Positions 9,928-18,770 of a DNA stretch of 64,000 nucleotides are shown here, piece by piece. The stretch is from Endozoicomonas sp965199185. GTDB lineage: Bacteria; Pseudomonadota; Gammaproteobacteria; Pseudomonadales; Endozoicomonadaceae. Every line of letters begins with the position of its first letter. The first letter of the stretch is position 1. The stretch lies in NCBI GenBank assembly GCA_965199185.1, contig CBDAQW010000037.1, forward strand, positions 1 to 64,000, read 5' to 3'. A model generated the notes under the pieces. That model saw only the letters and a program-made list of their open reading frames with translations, was not told where the DNA came from and made no database searches. The position numbers were made by a program, and so were the translations under genes.

Positions 9928-10023
9928 GCGCTTCTTAAACGATGACGATAGCCAATGGAAAGTAGTTCACGAATGGCAGCGTTGCAAACTTAATTTTGGT
10001 AGAAAAGAACGTTATGTTTATTC

Positions 10024-10055
10024 TATGCCGAGACCGCTTCTCCGAGTCCGGCATA
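10024..10055. terminator. Hairpin downstream of algR
   Basis: TATGCCG pairs with CGGCATA around a loop of 18 bases. It lies just past the algR stop on the minus strand and before the large secreted gene. There is no good T-run, so terminator function is tentative. Confidence 0.3.
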
Positions 10056-10076
10056 TCATGAGAGAAGTGAAAAGTA

Positions 10077-10811
10077 TTACAAAGATTGCATGATTTTCTT
10101 AATGGAAGGTACGTGTCGTCTACTAATCGATAGTGGTATTTCAACCCCTTTCAGATGAATAAAACTATGACCTTTGTCATCTCGCGATAAGCTTTCAATG
10201 GCTTCTCTGCAAACCAGAGCATTCCGGTGAATCCGAACAAACCGGTCACGGTATTTCTCCTCCAGTGTTTTCAGTGGATCATCAATCAGCACTTCACCAT
10301 TGCTGTGGTGCACTGTCACATATTTGTTGTCAGCCATGAAATAGAGCACATCAGCAACGGGTACCAGCTCAATACCTCTCAGTGTTTTAGCGGCAATATG
10401 CCCCTGATTGGTGTTGGCAATGTCTCTGTCCAGTGCAGCCAGTTGTACGCGATTCACTTTCTGAGCCCGCATCAGTGCTTTTTCCAGATCGTCAAGACGA
10501 ATAGGCTTTAGCAGATAACCTACTGCCTGAGCATCAAAGGCTTCAAGTGCGTGGGTGTCGTAGGCCGTACAGAAAATAATGGCCGGTGGGTTGTCCATCT
10601 GGCTTATAGATGATGCAGCTTCAATGCCGCCGGTGCCGGGCATGCGAATGTCCATCAGCACAACATCGGGCTGGTATTGCTGGCAGAGTTCAAGTGCTTC
10701 CCGACCGTTGCCGGTATCACGTTCAAGCGCCATTACCCCATCAATACGCCCAAGCAGGAAACGGATGCGCTCGCGAGCCAGAGGTTCATCATCGACAATC
10801 AAAACTTTCAT
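10077..10811 (-). CDS. algR: LytTR-family response regulator, AlgR type
   Basis: A receiver domain (about 1-120) is followed by a LytTR DNA-binding domain (about 140-244). Receiver residues are in place: DDE at 7-9, phosphoacceptor D54 in VLMDIRMPG, T82 and K102. The DNA-binding half shows VADVLYFMADNKYVTVH and RDRFVRIHRNALV, typical of LytTR. In Pseudomonas AlgR controls alginate synthesis, type IV pilus function and other surface traits. Here it follows algZ by 31 bases on the same strand, and the argH-algZ-algR-hemC order supports the AlgR assignment. pilT and pilU lie elsewhere in the window. The actual regulon cannot be read from the sequence. Confidence 0.88.
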   Translation of the reverse strand: MKVLIVDDEPLARERIRFLLGRIDGVMALERDTGNGREALELCQQYQPDVVLMDIRMPGTGGIEAASSISQMDNPPAIIFCTAYDTHALEAFDAQAVGYLLKPIRLDDLEKALMRAQKVNRVQLAALDRDIANTNQGHIAAKTLRGIELVPVADVLYFMADNKYVTVHHSNGEVLIDDPLKTLEEKYRDRFVRIHRNALVCREAIESLSRDDKGHSFIHLKGVEIPLSISRRHVPSIKKIMQSL

Positions 10812-10842
10812 GTATCAGGCGTGCCTCACAATGAAGAAGTTA

Positions 10843-11667
10843 TTATTCAAAACGTTGTGGATAAACTACCTTGGCTATAAATCGTTTATTATCCGGCTGT
10901 TCCTGTGTATCTGTGGTCAGGCTGGCTTCATTGCCATACAGCATGGTCAGCCTTGAGCGGATATTCTTCAGAGCAATTTGGTTGCCTCTGGAGATAACCC
11001 CTGTTAATGGCATCGGGTTTTCTACTGAAATCTGAACCTTATTTTGCGAAACACTAATAGAAATTTCGACCAGCCCACCCTGTTCCAATGGCTGTATGCC
11101 GTGATAAACCGCATTTTCAACCAACGGCTGAATAGTAAATGCCGGGATTTTCAGCCCTTTTGGTAGTGGCCCCATATGCCAGACGGTTTGTAATCGATGG
11201 CCAAGGCGATTTTGCTCAATACGCAGATAACTTTTACTCAGGTGAATTTCCTGGTCGAGGGAAGTAACCGAGTTGTTTTCCTGCAGGCTGCTTCGAAATA
11301 AATCGGAAAGGTCTTCTACTGCTTGCTCTGCTTTGGCAGGGTTTACCTGAATCAGACTGGCAATAATATTCATCGAATTAAATAGAAAATGAGGCCGGAT
11401 GTGCGCCTGTAATGAATCCAGCTGAGCGTTATGAACAACTTTTTTTTGTTGGCTCAACTTAAGCTGGAGATATAGGTAGTGAATGATAAAAGCAACAACG
11501 GCAACCATCATCAGACTGTTCAGCAAAGCGGCGCGTTCATCATCACCCGAGAAAACTGACAGCGCGAAGGTTACCGAGGCGGTTGTGAGGAACAGAAATG
11601 TCAGCGCTGTTCTCGACGTCGCCAGTGTTTCAAAAAATAAAGTCAGTGTACTGATGGATTTGTTCAT
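10843..11667 (-). CDS. algZ: AlgZ/FimS-type sensor histidine kinase
   Basis: A LytS-type kinase partner for the downstream regulator. Two membrane helices (about 21-40 and 48-67) are followed by a His_kinase domain with QAHIRPHFLFNSMN (H93 the presumed phosphorylation site). An ATPase domain with QPLVENAVYHGIQP carries the Asn of the N-box, and NIRSRLTMLYG lies near the end. At 274 residues it is shorter than Pseudomonas FimS, mainly because the membrane part has fewer helices. It is divergent from argH with about 110 bases between the starts, and is cotranscribed with algR. Confidence 0.85.
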   Translation of the reverse strand: MNKSISTLTLFFETLATSRTALTFLFLTTASVTFALSVFSGDDERAALLNSLMMVAVVAFIIHYLYLQLKLSQQKKVVHNAQLDSLQAHIRPHFLFNSMNIIASLIQVNPAKAEQAVEDLSDLFRSSLQENNSVTSLDQEIHLSKSYLRIEQNRLGHRLQTVWHMGPLPKGLKIPAFTIQPLVENAVYHGIQPLEQGGLVEISISVSQNKVQISVENPMPLTGVISRGNQIALKNIRSRLTMLYGNEASLTTDTQEQPDNKRFIAKVVYPQRFE

Positions 11668-11779
11668 AGGCTCCGGTCCTGGCTGTGCATTCGCCGGGTG
11701 ACATAGATATAATACGCTGTTCCCAGTCAGAAATAATATCGGAACGAAAGTTCTATAAGTTAGTACGAGGATGCAAGAG

Positions 11780-13165
11780 ATGTCGGAAAAAAACAGTAAT
11801 CAGCAATGGGGTGGCCGGTTCAGTGAAGGTGTTGATGCCTTTGTTGCCCGCTTTACTGCTTCGATTGATTTTGACCGACGCTTGTATCGCCATGACATTC
11901 AGGGCTCTATAGCTCATGCCAGAATGCTGCATCAATCAGGCATACTCAGTCAGAATGAGCTGGACGCCATATTGTCTGGTCTTGAAGGCATTGTTGCAGA
12001 CATTGAGCAAGGCAACATCGACTGGTCGGTAGAGCTTGAAGATATTCATATGAATATTGAAGCTCGCCTGACCGATCGCATTGGAGATGCCGGTAAAAAG
12101 CTGCATACCGGCCGTTCCAGAAATGATCAGATTGCGACGGATATTCGTCTCTGGCTGCGTGAAGAGATCGATGCTATTTCGGATGAATTACAACGCCTAC
12201 AAACCGGCCTGCTCGATCTGGCGGAACAGGAAGCCGACACCATCATGCCCGGTTTCACACATTTACAAACGGCGCAGCCGGTGACCTTTGGGCATCATCT
12301 GCTGGCCTGGTATGAGATGCTGGTGCGGGATTATGAGCGCCTGCAGGATTGTCGAAAGCGGGTCAATATCAGTCCTTTGGGAGCAGCGGCACTGGCTGGA
12401 ACCACCTATCCTATTGATCGTGAATTTACGGCGCGAGAGCTGGGCTTTGATCGCCCGACCCGCAACTCGCTGGATTCTGTGAGTGACCGGGATTTTGCGA
12501 TTGAGTTTTGTGCCGCAGGTGCATTGATGATGACGCACTTGTCGCGCATGTCTGAAGAGCTGGTGCTGTGGACTTCTGCTCAGTTTGATTTTATTGAATT
12601 GCCAGATCGGTTCTGCACTGGTTCATCGATTATGCCCCAGAAGAAAAACCCCGATGTGCCGGAACTGGTACGTGGTAAAACCGGCCGGGTGAATGGTCAT
12701 CTGGTCTCGCTGCTGACTTTGATGAAATCGCAACCGCTGGCGTACAACAAAGACAATCAGGAAGATAAAGAACCTCTCTTTGATACGGTGGATACTCTGA
12801 AAGATTGTCTGCGAGCCTTTGCGGACATGGTGCCGCACATTGAGTCCCGCCAAGAGAACATGCGTGAAGCAGCACGCCGTGGTTTCAGTACAGCGACTGA
12901 CTTGGCCGACTATCTGGTACGCAAGGGTATGCCTTTCCGTAACGCTCATGAAGTCGTCGGCAAAGCGGTCGCTTTTGGTATTCAGCAAGGTAAAGATTTA
13001 TCGGACATGACGCTGCCAGAATTGCGGCAGTTCTCTGACACTATTGAACAGGATGTTTTTGAGGTTCTGACCCTCGAAGGTTCTGTCAGTGCTCGTAATC
13101 ACATTGGTGGTACAGCGCCTGAACAGGTTCGTAAAGCGGTTCAGGCAGCAAGGAATGTGAGTTGA
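11780..13165 (+). CDS. argH: Argininosuccinate lyase
   Basis: ArgH splits argininosuccinate into arginine and fumarate, the last step of arginine synthesis. Family motifs are complete: WGGRFSEGVD at the start, the substrate loop LHTGRSRNDQIATD, TPGF-like HLQTAQPVTFGHHLLAW with the active-site His, and the fumarase/ASL signature GSSIMPQKKNPDVPE. I chose the ATG at 11780 because ACGAGG is nine bases upstream; the ATG at 11771 would sit on top of that site. Length 461 is normal. Divergent from algZ, as in Pseudomonas. Confidence 0.96.
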   Translation: MSEKNSNQQWGGRFSEGVDAFVARFTASIDFDRRLYRHDIQGSIAHARMLHQSGILSQNELDAILSGLEGIVADIEQGNIDWSVELEDIHMNIEARLTDRIGDAGKKLHTGRSRNDQIATDIRLWLREEIDAISDELQRLQTGLLDLAEQEADTIMPGFTHLQTAQPVTFGHHLLAWYEMLVRDYERLQDCRKRVNISPLGAAALAGTTYPIDREFTARELGFDRPTRNSLDSVSDRDFAIEFCAAGALMMTHLSRMSEELVLWTSAQFDFIELPDRFCTGSSIMPQKKNPDVPELVRGKTGRVNGHLVSLLTLMKSQPLAYNKDNQEDKEPLFDTVDTLKDCLRAFADMVPHIESRQENMREAARRGFSTATDLADYLVRKGMPFRNAHEVVGKAVAFGIQQGKDLSDMTLPELRQFSDTIEQDVFEVLTLEGSVSARNHIGGTAPEQVRKAVQAARNVS

Positions 13166-13167
13166 TC

Positions 13168-13199
13168 GTAGGTCGGTTTGCCCGAAGAGACAAGCAGAC
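13168..13199 (+). repeat. REP-like hairpin, degenerate copy
   Basis: GTAGGTCGGTTTGCCCGAAG begins a short, partly decayed member of the hairpin family that forms the array near 43 kb (GTCGG arm, CGAAG loop, C-GAC arm). It lies immediately after the argH stop. Confidence 0.6.
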
Positions 13200-13288
13200 A
13201 AAAAAGCCAACAAAACGCACAGATGCTGCTTATCAAGTCTATATGAGAAGCCTGGCGTTGTATGTGGATTGTGAATAAGCCGTAAATA

Positions 13289-14869
13289 ATGAGCCTTCTA
13301 TTACATCAGATTTTATTGCAACAGGCTGAATTGACGCCCTGTGCTCAGGCACTGGGGTGTCGTGATCAGTGGCTTGATTATCAGACCGTTGCCGGGCAGG
13401 TGACGTCTGTTGCTGCTGGCCTGCAGGAACTGGGATTGTCGAAACATGAAAGAGTAGCGATTTATCTCCCCAAAACCCCCGAAGCAGTATTCAGCTTTTT
13501 CGGCGTAACCGCTGCTGGTGGTGTTATGGTGCCGGTCAATCCTGTGCTGAAAGCACCGCAGGTGTTTCATATTCTGCAGGATTGTAACGTTCGGGTTTTG
13601 ATTACCAACAAAGCTCGCTTTAAACAACTGGCATCTGATATCCAGCATTGTCACGATCTCTTGCATATTATTCTGGTGGATGGAGACGACGTTGAATATA
13701 CACATTCATGGATGTCGTTTCTGAAACCTTCTGAGAATTGGCAACCGGCTCTTGCTATTGCTATTGATGCCGATATGGCGGCTATCCTTTATACCTCAGG
13801 CAGTACCGGTAAACCCAAAGGTGTCGTGCTCTCCCATCGTAATATGGTGACTGGTGCCAAAAGTGTGGCTCAGTATTTAGGCAATAACGCTGAAGACCGC
13901 CTTTTATGTGTATTACCTTTCAGTTTTGATTATGGCTTTAGTCAGTTAACAACGGCCTTTTTGGTTGGTGCCAGTTGTTATCTGCTGGAATACCTGTTTC
14001 CGAAAGATGTGATTAATGCTGTGGATAAACAGCAGATAACCGGTCTTGCGCTGGTGCCGCCTTTGTGGGTGCAATTGGCAGAACTGGATTGGCAAAAAGG
14101 TAGTGGCGATAGTCTGCGTTACTTCACCAATACTGGCGGTGCTATGCCTACATCAACGTTGTCGGTTTTACGAAAACGATTTAAGCACGCCGATCCATAT
14201 CTGATGTACGGTTTGACAGAAGCTTTTCGATCCTGCTTTCTGCCCCCTTCCGAAGTGGATAAACGCCCTGATTCAATTGGGAAAGCCATACCTAATGCTG
14301 AGATCATGGTCATCAATGATCGTGGCGTTGAATGTACTGCTCATGAGCCGGGTGAACTGGTTCATCGTGGAGCTCTGGTGAGTCTTGGTTACTGGAATGA
14401 TCAAGAGCGTACCGACGAACGTTATAAACCTGCACCCTGTCGTATAAAAGAGATTCGCACACCTGAAATGGCCGTCTGGTCTGGTGATATGGTGCGCAAA
14501 GATGAAGAAGGATTTATCTACTTCATCGGTCGTATGGACGACATGATCAAAACATCCGGCTATCGGGTCAGCCCAACGGAAGTGGAAGAAGCGGCCTATG
14601 CCAGTGGTTTTCTGGCGGAGGTTGCTGCCATCGGTGTCCCGCATTTTCAGCTTGGTCAGGCTATTGTGCTGGTGGGTGTGAGTCGGGATACCAGAGAGAA
14701 CGATGAAACCGCAGTGATCAAATTCTGCCAACATCAGTTGCCGTCTTTTATGGTGCCAACCAAAGTAATTTTTGTTGATAGTCTACCCCGAAACCCAAAT
14801 GGCAAGATGGATCGCAAATGGCTGGTCAGTGAGTACAGAGAGCTGTTTGCTCAAGAGGATGTTGTGTAA
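13289..14869 (+). CDS. AMP-forming acyl-CoA ligase, exosortase-A-system type
   Basis: A 526-residue adenylating enzyme. The phosphate-binding loop YTSGSTGKPKGVVLSH is at about 171-186, MYGLTEAFRS at about 309-318, and the C-terminal lid has RMDDMIKTSGYRVSP plus the catalytic Lys in PRNPNGKMDRKWL. The N-terminal pattern (GERVAIYL-like KHERVAIYLPKTPEAVFSFFG, then VMVPVNPVLKAPQVFHIL) resembles the ligase subgroup linked to exosortase A loci (TIGR03098). Its stop overlaps the start of the decarboxylase (TAATG). The likely job is to activate a carboxylic or amino acid for loading onto the carrier protein nearby. The substrate is unknown. Confidence 0.82.
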   Translation: MSLLLHQILLQQAELTPCAQALGCRDQWLDYQTVAGQVTSVAAGLQELGLSKHERVAIYLPKTPEAVFSFFGVTAAGGVMVPVNPVLKAPQVFHILQDCNVRVLITNKARFKQLASDIQHCHDLLHIILVDGDDVEYTHSWMSFLKPSENWQPALAIAIDADMAAILYTSGSTGKPKGVVLSHRNMVTGAKSVAQYLGNNAEDRLLCVLPFSFDYGFSQLTTAFLVGASCYLLEYLFPKDVINAVDKQQITGLALVPPLWVQLAELDWQKGSGDSLRYFTNTGGAMPTSTLSVLRKRFKHADPYLMYGLTEAFRSCFLPPSEVDKRPDSIGKAIPNAEIMVINDRGVECTAHEPGELVHRGALVSLGYWNDQERTDERYKPAPCRIKEIRTPEMAVWSGDMVRKDEEGFIYFIGRMDDMIKTSGYRVSPTEVEEAAYASGFLAEVAAIGVPHFQLGQAIVLVGVSRDTRENDETAVIKFCQHQLPSFMVPTKVIFVDSLPRNPNGKMDRKWLVSEYRELFAQEDVV

Positions 14870-16095
14870 TGAGCAAACACCATGAGCGTCTGGGACGTAT
14901 ACAAAGCAAGGGCAATCAACTGCTTATCGCAGGAAGAACGGCTGAAGAGTTGGTGAATATTGCTGGTGGTACGCCAGTGTACGTATACGACAGTGCTTTA
15001 ATGGTTGGCAGAGTAAACGACTTGAGACGTCAAATGCCGGCGCAGCTGAAGCTGCACTACGCCATCAAAGCCAACCCCATGCCAGCGGTAGTGAGTCATA
15101 TGGCGACGCTGGTGGATGGGCTGGACGTAGCTTCCCATAAAGAGTTGCTGGTTGCTCTGGCCACTGGTGTGAATGCAGGGAATATCTCTTTTGCCGGCCC
15201 TGCAAAGAGTGAAGCAGAACTACTGGCTGCAACCGTAGCGGGTATCACTGTTAACGTAGAGTCAGAGCTGGAACTGTTTCGCCTTTATGATTGCTTTGAT
15301 CGTACTGGTACCAAACCGAATATTGCCTTCAGGGTGAACCCTGATTTTGAACTCAAGGCTTCTGGCATGAAAATGGCGGGAGGGCCAAAACAGTTTGGAA
15401 TAGATGCTGAACAGATGCCAGAGATACTGAAGCATCTTGATCTGAACAAGGTGAACTTCCGGGGGTTCCATATTTTTTCCGGTTCTCAGAATCTGAAACC
15501 AGAAGCGTTGATCGATGCGCATAATAACACCTTTGAACTGGCTGCAAGGCTCTCTGAACTGGCTCCGGCGGAAGTGAAGCACATCAATATTGGCGGCGGT
15601 CTTGGTATTCCTTATTTTCCTGGTGAGCGCGCTTTGGCGCTTGAATCTGTTTCCGGGAATCTACAAGCATTACTGGCTAATTGTCCCGATAGCCTGAAAG
15701 ATTGTGAGTTCATTATGGAGCTTGGGCGTTATCTGGTTGGAGAAGCGGGCTACTATCTCTGCCGGGTGACCGATAAGAAAGTTTCAAGAGGGCAGGTGTT
15801 TCTGATGACCGATGGCGGTTTGCACCATCACTTGTCAAACTCTGGAAACTTCGGGCAGGTGATTCGGAAAAACTACCCGGTTGTGCTGGCTAATCGTCTT
15901 ACCACTGAATCAACAGAACAGGTGGAGGTTGTTGGTCCGCTTTGCACACCACTGGATATTATTGGGGCAAAGCTGACTTTACCAAAGGCTAAGGTAGGCG
16001 ACATTGTGGCAGTACTTCAATCTGGCGCTTACGGTGCTACTGCCAGCCCTCAGGCTTTTCTAGGACACCCTGAAGTGCGTGAACTGATGCTGTAA
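14869..16095 (+). CDS. PLP-dependent decarboxylase, exosortase-A-system type (LysA-like)
   Basis: A fold-type III (alanine racemase/DapDC-like) enzyme of 408 residues. The PLP lysine is in HYAIKANPMPAVV (about residue 67), with FAGPAKSEAEL, HINIGGGLGIPY (glycine-rich phosphate binding) and VVGPLCTPLD near the C-terminus. The block VNPDFELKASGMKMAGGPKQ and HIFSGSQNL are characteristic of the exosortase-associated subgroup (TIGR03099), so this is not the lysine-pathway LysA. It is translationally coupled to the ligase. By analogy with BtrK of butirosin synthesis, which decarboxylates an aminoacyl group on a carrier protein, the substrate may be carrier-bound; this is inference. Confidence 0.82.
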   Translation: MSKHHERLGRIQSKGNQLLIAGRTAEELVNIAGGTPVYVYDSALMVGRVNDLRRQMPAQLKLHYAIKANPMPAVVSHMATLVDGLDVASHKELLVALATGVNAGNISFAGPAKSEAELLAATVAGITVNVESELELFRLYDCFDRTGTKPNIAFRVNPDFELKASGMKMAGGPKQFGIDAEQMPEILKHLDLNKVNFRGFHIFSGSQNLKPEALIDAHNNTFELAARLSELAPAEVKHINIGGGLGIPYFPGERALALESVSGNLQALLANCPDSLKDCEFIMELGRYLVGEAGYYLCRVTDKKVSRGQVFLMTDGGLHHHLSNSGNFGQVIRKNYPVVLANRLTTESTEQVEVVGPLCTPLDIIGAKLTLPKAKVGDIVAVLQSGAYGATASPQAFLGHPEVRELML

Positions 16096-16096
16096 A

Positions 16097-16339
16097 TCAG
16101 CTCAGTTCATCTTCAATATATTCCAGCAAGCTTCCTACCGTTTCAAACAGTGATGCGTCGATATCGTCGTCATCCACATCAATTCCGAATGTGTTTTCAA
16201 TGGCAGTGATCACTTTAACGACAGCCATTGAATCGAACTCCGGTAAAGCGCCCAGAAGCTCTGTGGACTCATCAAAATTACTGGTTTCCAGCTCCAGAAT
16301 ATCAGCCAGCAGAGTATTCAGTTGCTCAAGTTTGCTCAT
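16097..16339 (-). CDS. Acyl carrier protein, exosortase-A-system type
   Basis: An 80-residue acidic carrier protein. The phosphopantetheine site is the Ser in LPEFDSMAVVKVI (about residue 37), and ELLGALPEFDSM is typical of the carrier proteins that accompany exosortase-A-type ligase and decarboxylase genes. I use the ATG at 16339 (MSKLEQL); the frame extends further upstream but the added residues are not carrier-like. Unusually it is on the opposite strand to its presumed partners, tail to tail with the decarboxylase with one base between the stop codons. It probably carries the substrate of the two enzymes. Confidence 0.85.
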   Translation of the reverse strand: MSKLEQLNTLLADILELETSNFDESTELLGALPEFDSMAVVKVITAIENTFGIDVDDDDIDASLFETVGSLLEYIEDELS

Positions 16340-16531
16340 TGGATTGCCCGGACATCGTGGGGAAAAACCCCGGTACGTAAAAGCGGGCAACTTTAGGGGC
16401 TTTTGTCTACTTAAGTCAAGGTGGTTCCTCTTGTTAATTACGAATTAATTAAGAGTTCATCTGGTGAGTGGCCAGTCAGTTAAATAGCGCTCTTTGGCCT
16501 TTACTCTCATAATAATTTCAACCAGGGGGCT

Positions 16532-17524
16532 TTAAAAAATACCGGATAGTGCCCGAAATACAAACTCCGGGGTCATCGGTGCAAAGAGTTCTGGTTCGGT
16601 GGCAAGGTAATCACCCTCAGGGCAATCGTTCAGAGTCAGATGAATTTGTTCTGCGCCGTAAGCACCGACTTTATCGGGGCTTGTTGGTCCATATAAGGAT
16701 ACTGCCGGAATCTCCAGAGCGGCTGTCAGATGCCCTAGCCCGGTGTCTACGGCGACCACAGCCGTTGCTGATGAGAGAACACCAGCAATGCCTGCCAGAT
16801 TCAGTTTTGGCAAAACGGTACAATGTTCTGCGGAGTCTGCAATCCGGTTGGCTCGTTGCTTTTCTTTCTCATTACCCCAGGGCAATACCACCTGAAAACC
16901 TGAGTGGTTTACTCTCTTTGCCAGTTCGCACCAGTAATTTTCTGGCCAGTGTTTTGTAGCCCAGGTCGTGCCGTGGAGAAATACGATATAAGGCATTTTG
17001 TTGGTCAAGGGCTGGTTAAAGCGAGATTTATCCAACAGGAATTGCCCGGTCGTCTTTGAATAAGGGTACCCTAACGAATTGGCAAACAGTTGTCGTACAC
17101 GTTCAACGGCGTGCTGATTCCAACTGATAGCTTGCCGGTTATCATAAAAGCGACTGGCCAATGGTTCGCGAGCGGAATTTTTATCCAAGCCAAACTTTGG
17201 CCCTATTGCCTTACGGGTCAGTAGGGCACTTTTCAGCAACCCCTGAGCATCAATGATTGCGTCATAGTGAGTAGCTTGCAGGTTTTCTTTAAACGCTTTC
17301 CATTCACCAGTTTTCCAGGTGTTTAACAGGGATTTTCGCCAGCGACGAATCGCCACTGGAATGACTTTATCCACAGCCGGATGCCATGATGGAATTTCGG
17401 CAAAATGTTCTTCGACAACCCAGTCAAACTGAATCCCGGGAATGGCTTCAGCCGCATCGGTAAGCGCAGGCAGGGTATGAACGACATCGCCCAGTGAGGA
17501 CGTTTTAACAATCAGAACCTTCAC
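16532..17524 (-). CDS. waaC: LPS heptosyltransferase I
   Basis: Adds the first heptose to Kdo in the lipopolysaccharide inner core, at the cytoplasmic face of the inner membrane. A GT9-family glycosyltransferase: MKVLIVKTSSLGDVVHTLPALTDA at the start (acceptor-side nucleotide fold), DAQGLLKSALL (about 93-103), HGTTWATKHWP (about 184-194), and VAVDTGLGHLTAAL (about 256-269) for ADP-heptose binding. Length 330 is normal. The start overlaps the end of waaF by four bases, so the two are cotranscribed and coupled. Confidence 0.93.
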   Translation of the reverse strand: MKVLIVKTSSLGDVVHTLPALTDAAEAIPGIQFDWVVEEHFAEIPSWHPAVDKVIPVAIRRWRKSLLNTWKTGEWKAFKENLQATHYDAIIDAQGLLKSALLTRKAIGPKFGLDKNSAREPLASRFYDNRQAISWNQHAVERVRQLFANSLGYPYSKTTGQFLLDKSRFNQPLTNKMPYIVFLHGTTWATKHWPENYWCELAKRVNHSGFQVVLPWGNEKEKQRANRIADSAEHCTVLPKLNLAGIAGVLSSATAVVAVDTGLGHLTAALEIPAVSLYGPTSPDKVGAYGAEQIHLTLNDCPEGDYLATEPELFAPMTPEFVFRALSGIF

Positions 17525-18552
17525 TGGTTTCCCTCAGTTTTCTGTAATCGCTTTAAAGCATCCAGTACCATATCGGGAGACAGCTGTTTCAGACAGTTGC
17601 CGTGCCCCAGTGGACACTCTCTTTTAAAGCAGGGGCTGCATTCCAGGTTCAGGGACAATATTTCTTTCTGATTGTGCAATGGCGGCGTGTGATCGGCGCT
17701 GGTGGAACCATAAATCGCCACCAGAGGACGATTCAGAGCCGCAGCAATATGCATAAGTCCGGAATCATTACTGACCACGGCGCTGGCAAGGGACATCAAA
17801 TCCACTGCATCGGCCAGCGTGGTAGCACCTGCCAGATTGATGCAGTGTTGTTGATCCGCTTCAGGTAATGCCTCAACAATGGCGTTATTGTTGGTCGAAT
17901 CATTTTCGGAACCAAAAAGCCAGACCTGCCAGCCTTCGGATATTTTAGTCTTTGCCACTTCAGCATAATGAACCACAGGCCATTGTTTGGATGGACCAAA
18001 TTCCGCACCAGGGCACAGAGCCAGAATCGGTTTATTCTGATTCAATTGGTACGTTTGCAGGGCTTGCGAGACTTTTTCAGAATCAACTTTAAACGATGGT
18101 TTGGGTAATTCGCCCAGCTTGGCGTTCTTTGGATAAGCAAGCGCAACATAGCGTGCCACCATCAAGGGATATTTTTCTTTATCGAGTTTGCGCAGATCGT
18201 TCAGTAAGCCATAGCGCATTTCACCACGCCAGCCGGTGCGGGTTTTGATGTTTGCCCAGAAGGGAATTAATGCCGATTTGAACGAGCCAGGCAGAGTTAT
18301 CGCGTGGGTGTAATGCTCTTTCTGTAAAGACCTGCCCAGCGCTTTACGAACCCCTAGATCGATCTTTCCGTGCCCCAGAGGCATTTCAATCCCACGGTGA
18401 ACTTCAGGCATACGTTCAATAATTGGCAGGCTCCAGGCGGGGGCGAGAACATCGATGATCGCATCCGGATGCTGTTGTTTGATGGCGATGAACAATGTTT
18501 GTGCCATAACCATATCCCCTACCCATGAGGGGCCGACGATCAGATACTTCAT
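17521..18552 (-). CDS. waaF: ADP-heptose:LPS heptosyltransferase II
   Basis: Adds the second core heptose. GT9 family: MKYLIVGPSWVGDMVMAQTLF at the start, LPGSFKSALIPFWA (about 83-96), CPGAEFGPSKQWP, and VSNDSGLMHIAAAL with YGSTSADHTPPL near the C-terminus. The late Cys cluster (CSPCFKRECPLGHGNC) is usual in WaaF. I start at 18552, where AGGA lies about seven bases upstream; a further in-frame ATG at 18573 would add seven non-homologous residues. First gene of waaF-waaC. In Pseudomonas the same pair is followed by ilvE, glnE and aceEF, as here. Confidence 0.93.
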   Translation of the reverse strand: MKYLIVGPSWVGDMVMAQTLFIAIKQQHPDAIIDVLAPAWSLPIIERMPEVHRGIEMPLGHGKIDLGVRKALGRSLQKEHYTHAITLPGSFKSALIPFWANIKTRTGWRGEMRYGLLNDLRKLDKEKYPLMVARYVALAYPKNAKLGELPKPSFKVDSEKVSQALQTYQLNQNKPILALCPGAEFGPSKQWPVVHYAEVAKTKISEGWQVWLFGSENDSTNNNAIVEALPEADQQHCINLAGATTLADAVDLMSLASAVVSNDSGLMHIAAALNRPLVAIYGSTSADHTPPLHNQKEILSLNLECSPCFKRECPLGHGNCLKQLSPDMVLDALKRLQKTEGNQ

Positions 18553-18770
18553 CCCGTCCTGAATTCCTGTCATTGAAATCTGAGCAGGCGATTATACGCT
18601 GACTGTTGTTGGAAGGGGTAGATCGGTATCTCCCCAGAGGGTATAGCGACCTATGGGGATGTCTCCCAGCTGTTAAATCCAAAAATTGAACTAAAGTACT
18701 TTTTCTTCGTCTAAGTTAGCAGATCATGTCTTGAATTCAGACGTTAACTATAAAAAGGAGTTGTAGGCTT

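Noticed and set aside
14869..16095. Diaminopimelate decarboxylase of lysine synthesis (lysA)
   Set aside because: The fold is the same, but the VNPDFELKASGMKM and HIFSGSQNL blocks and the coupled ligase and carrier point to the exosortase-associated subgroup.
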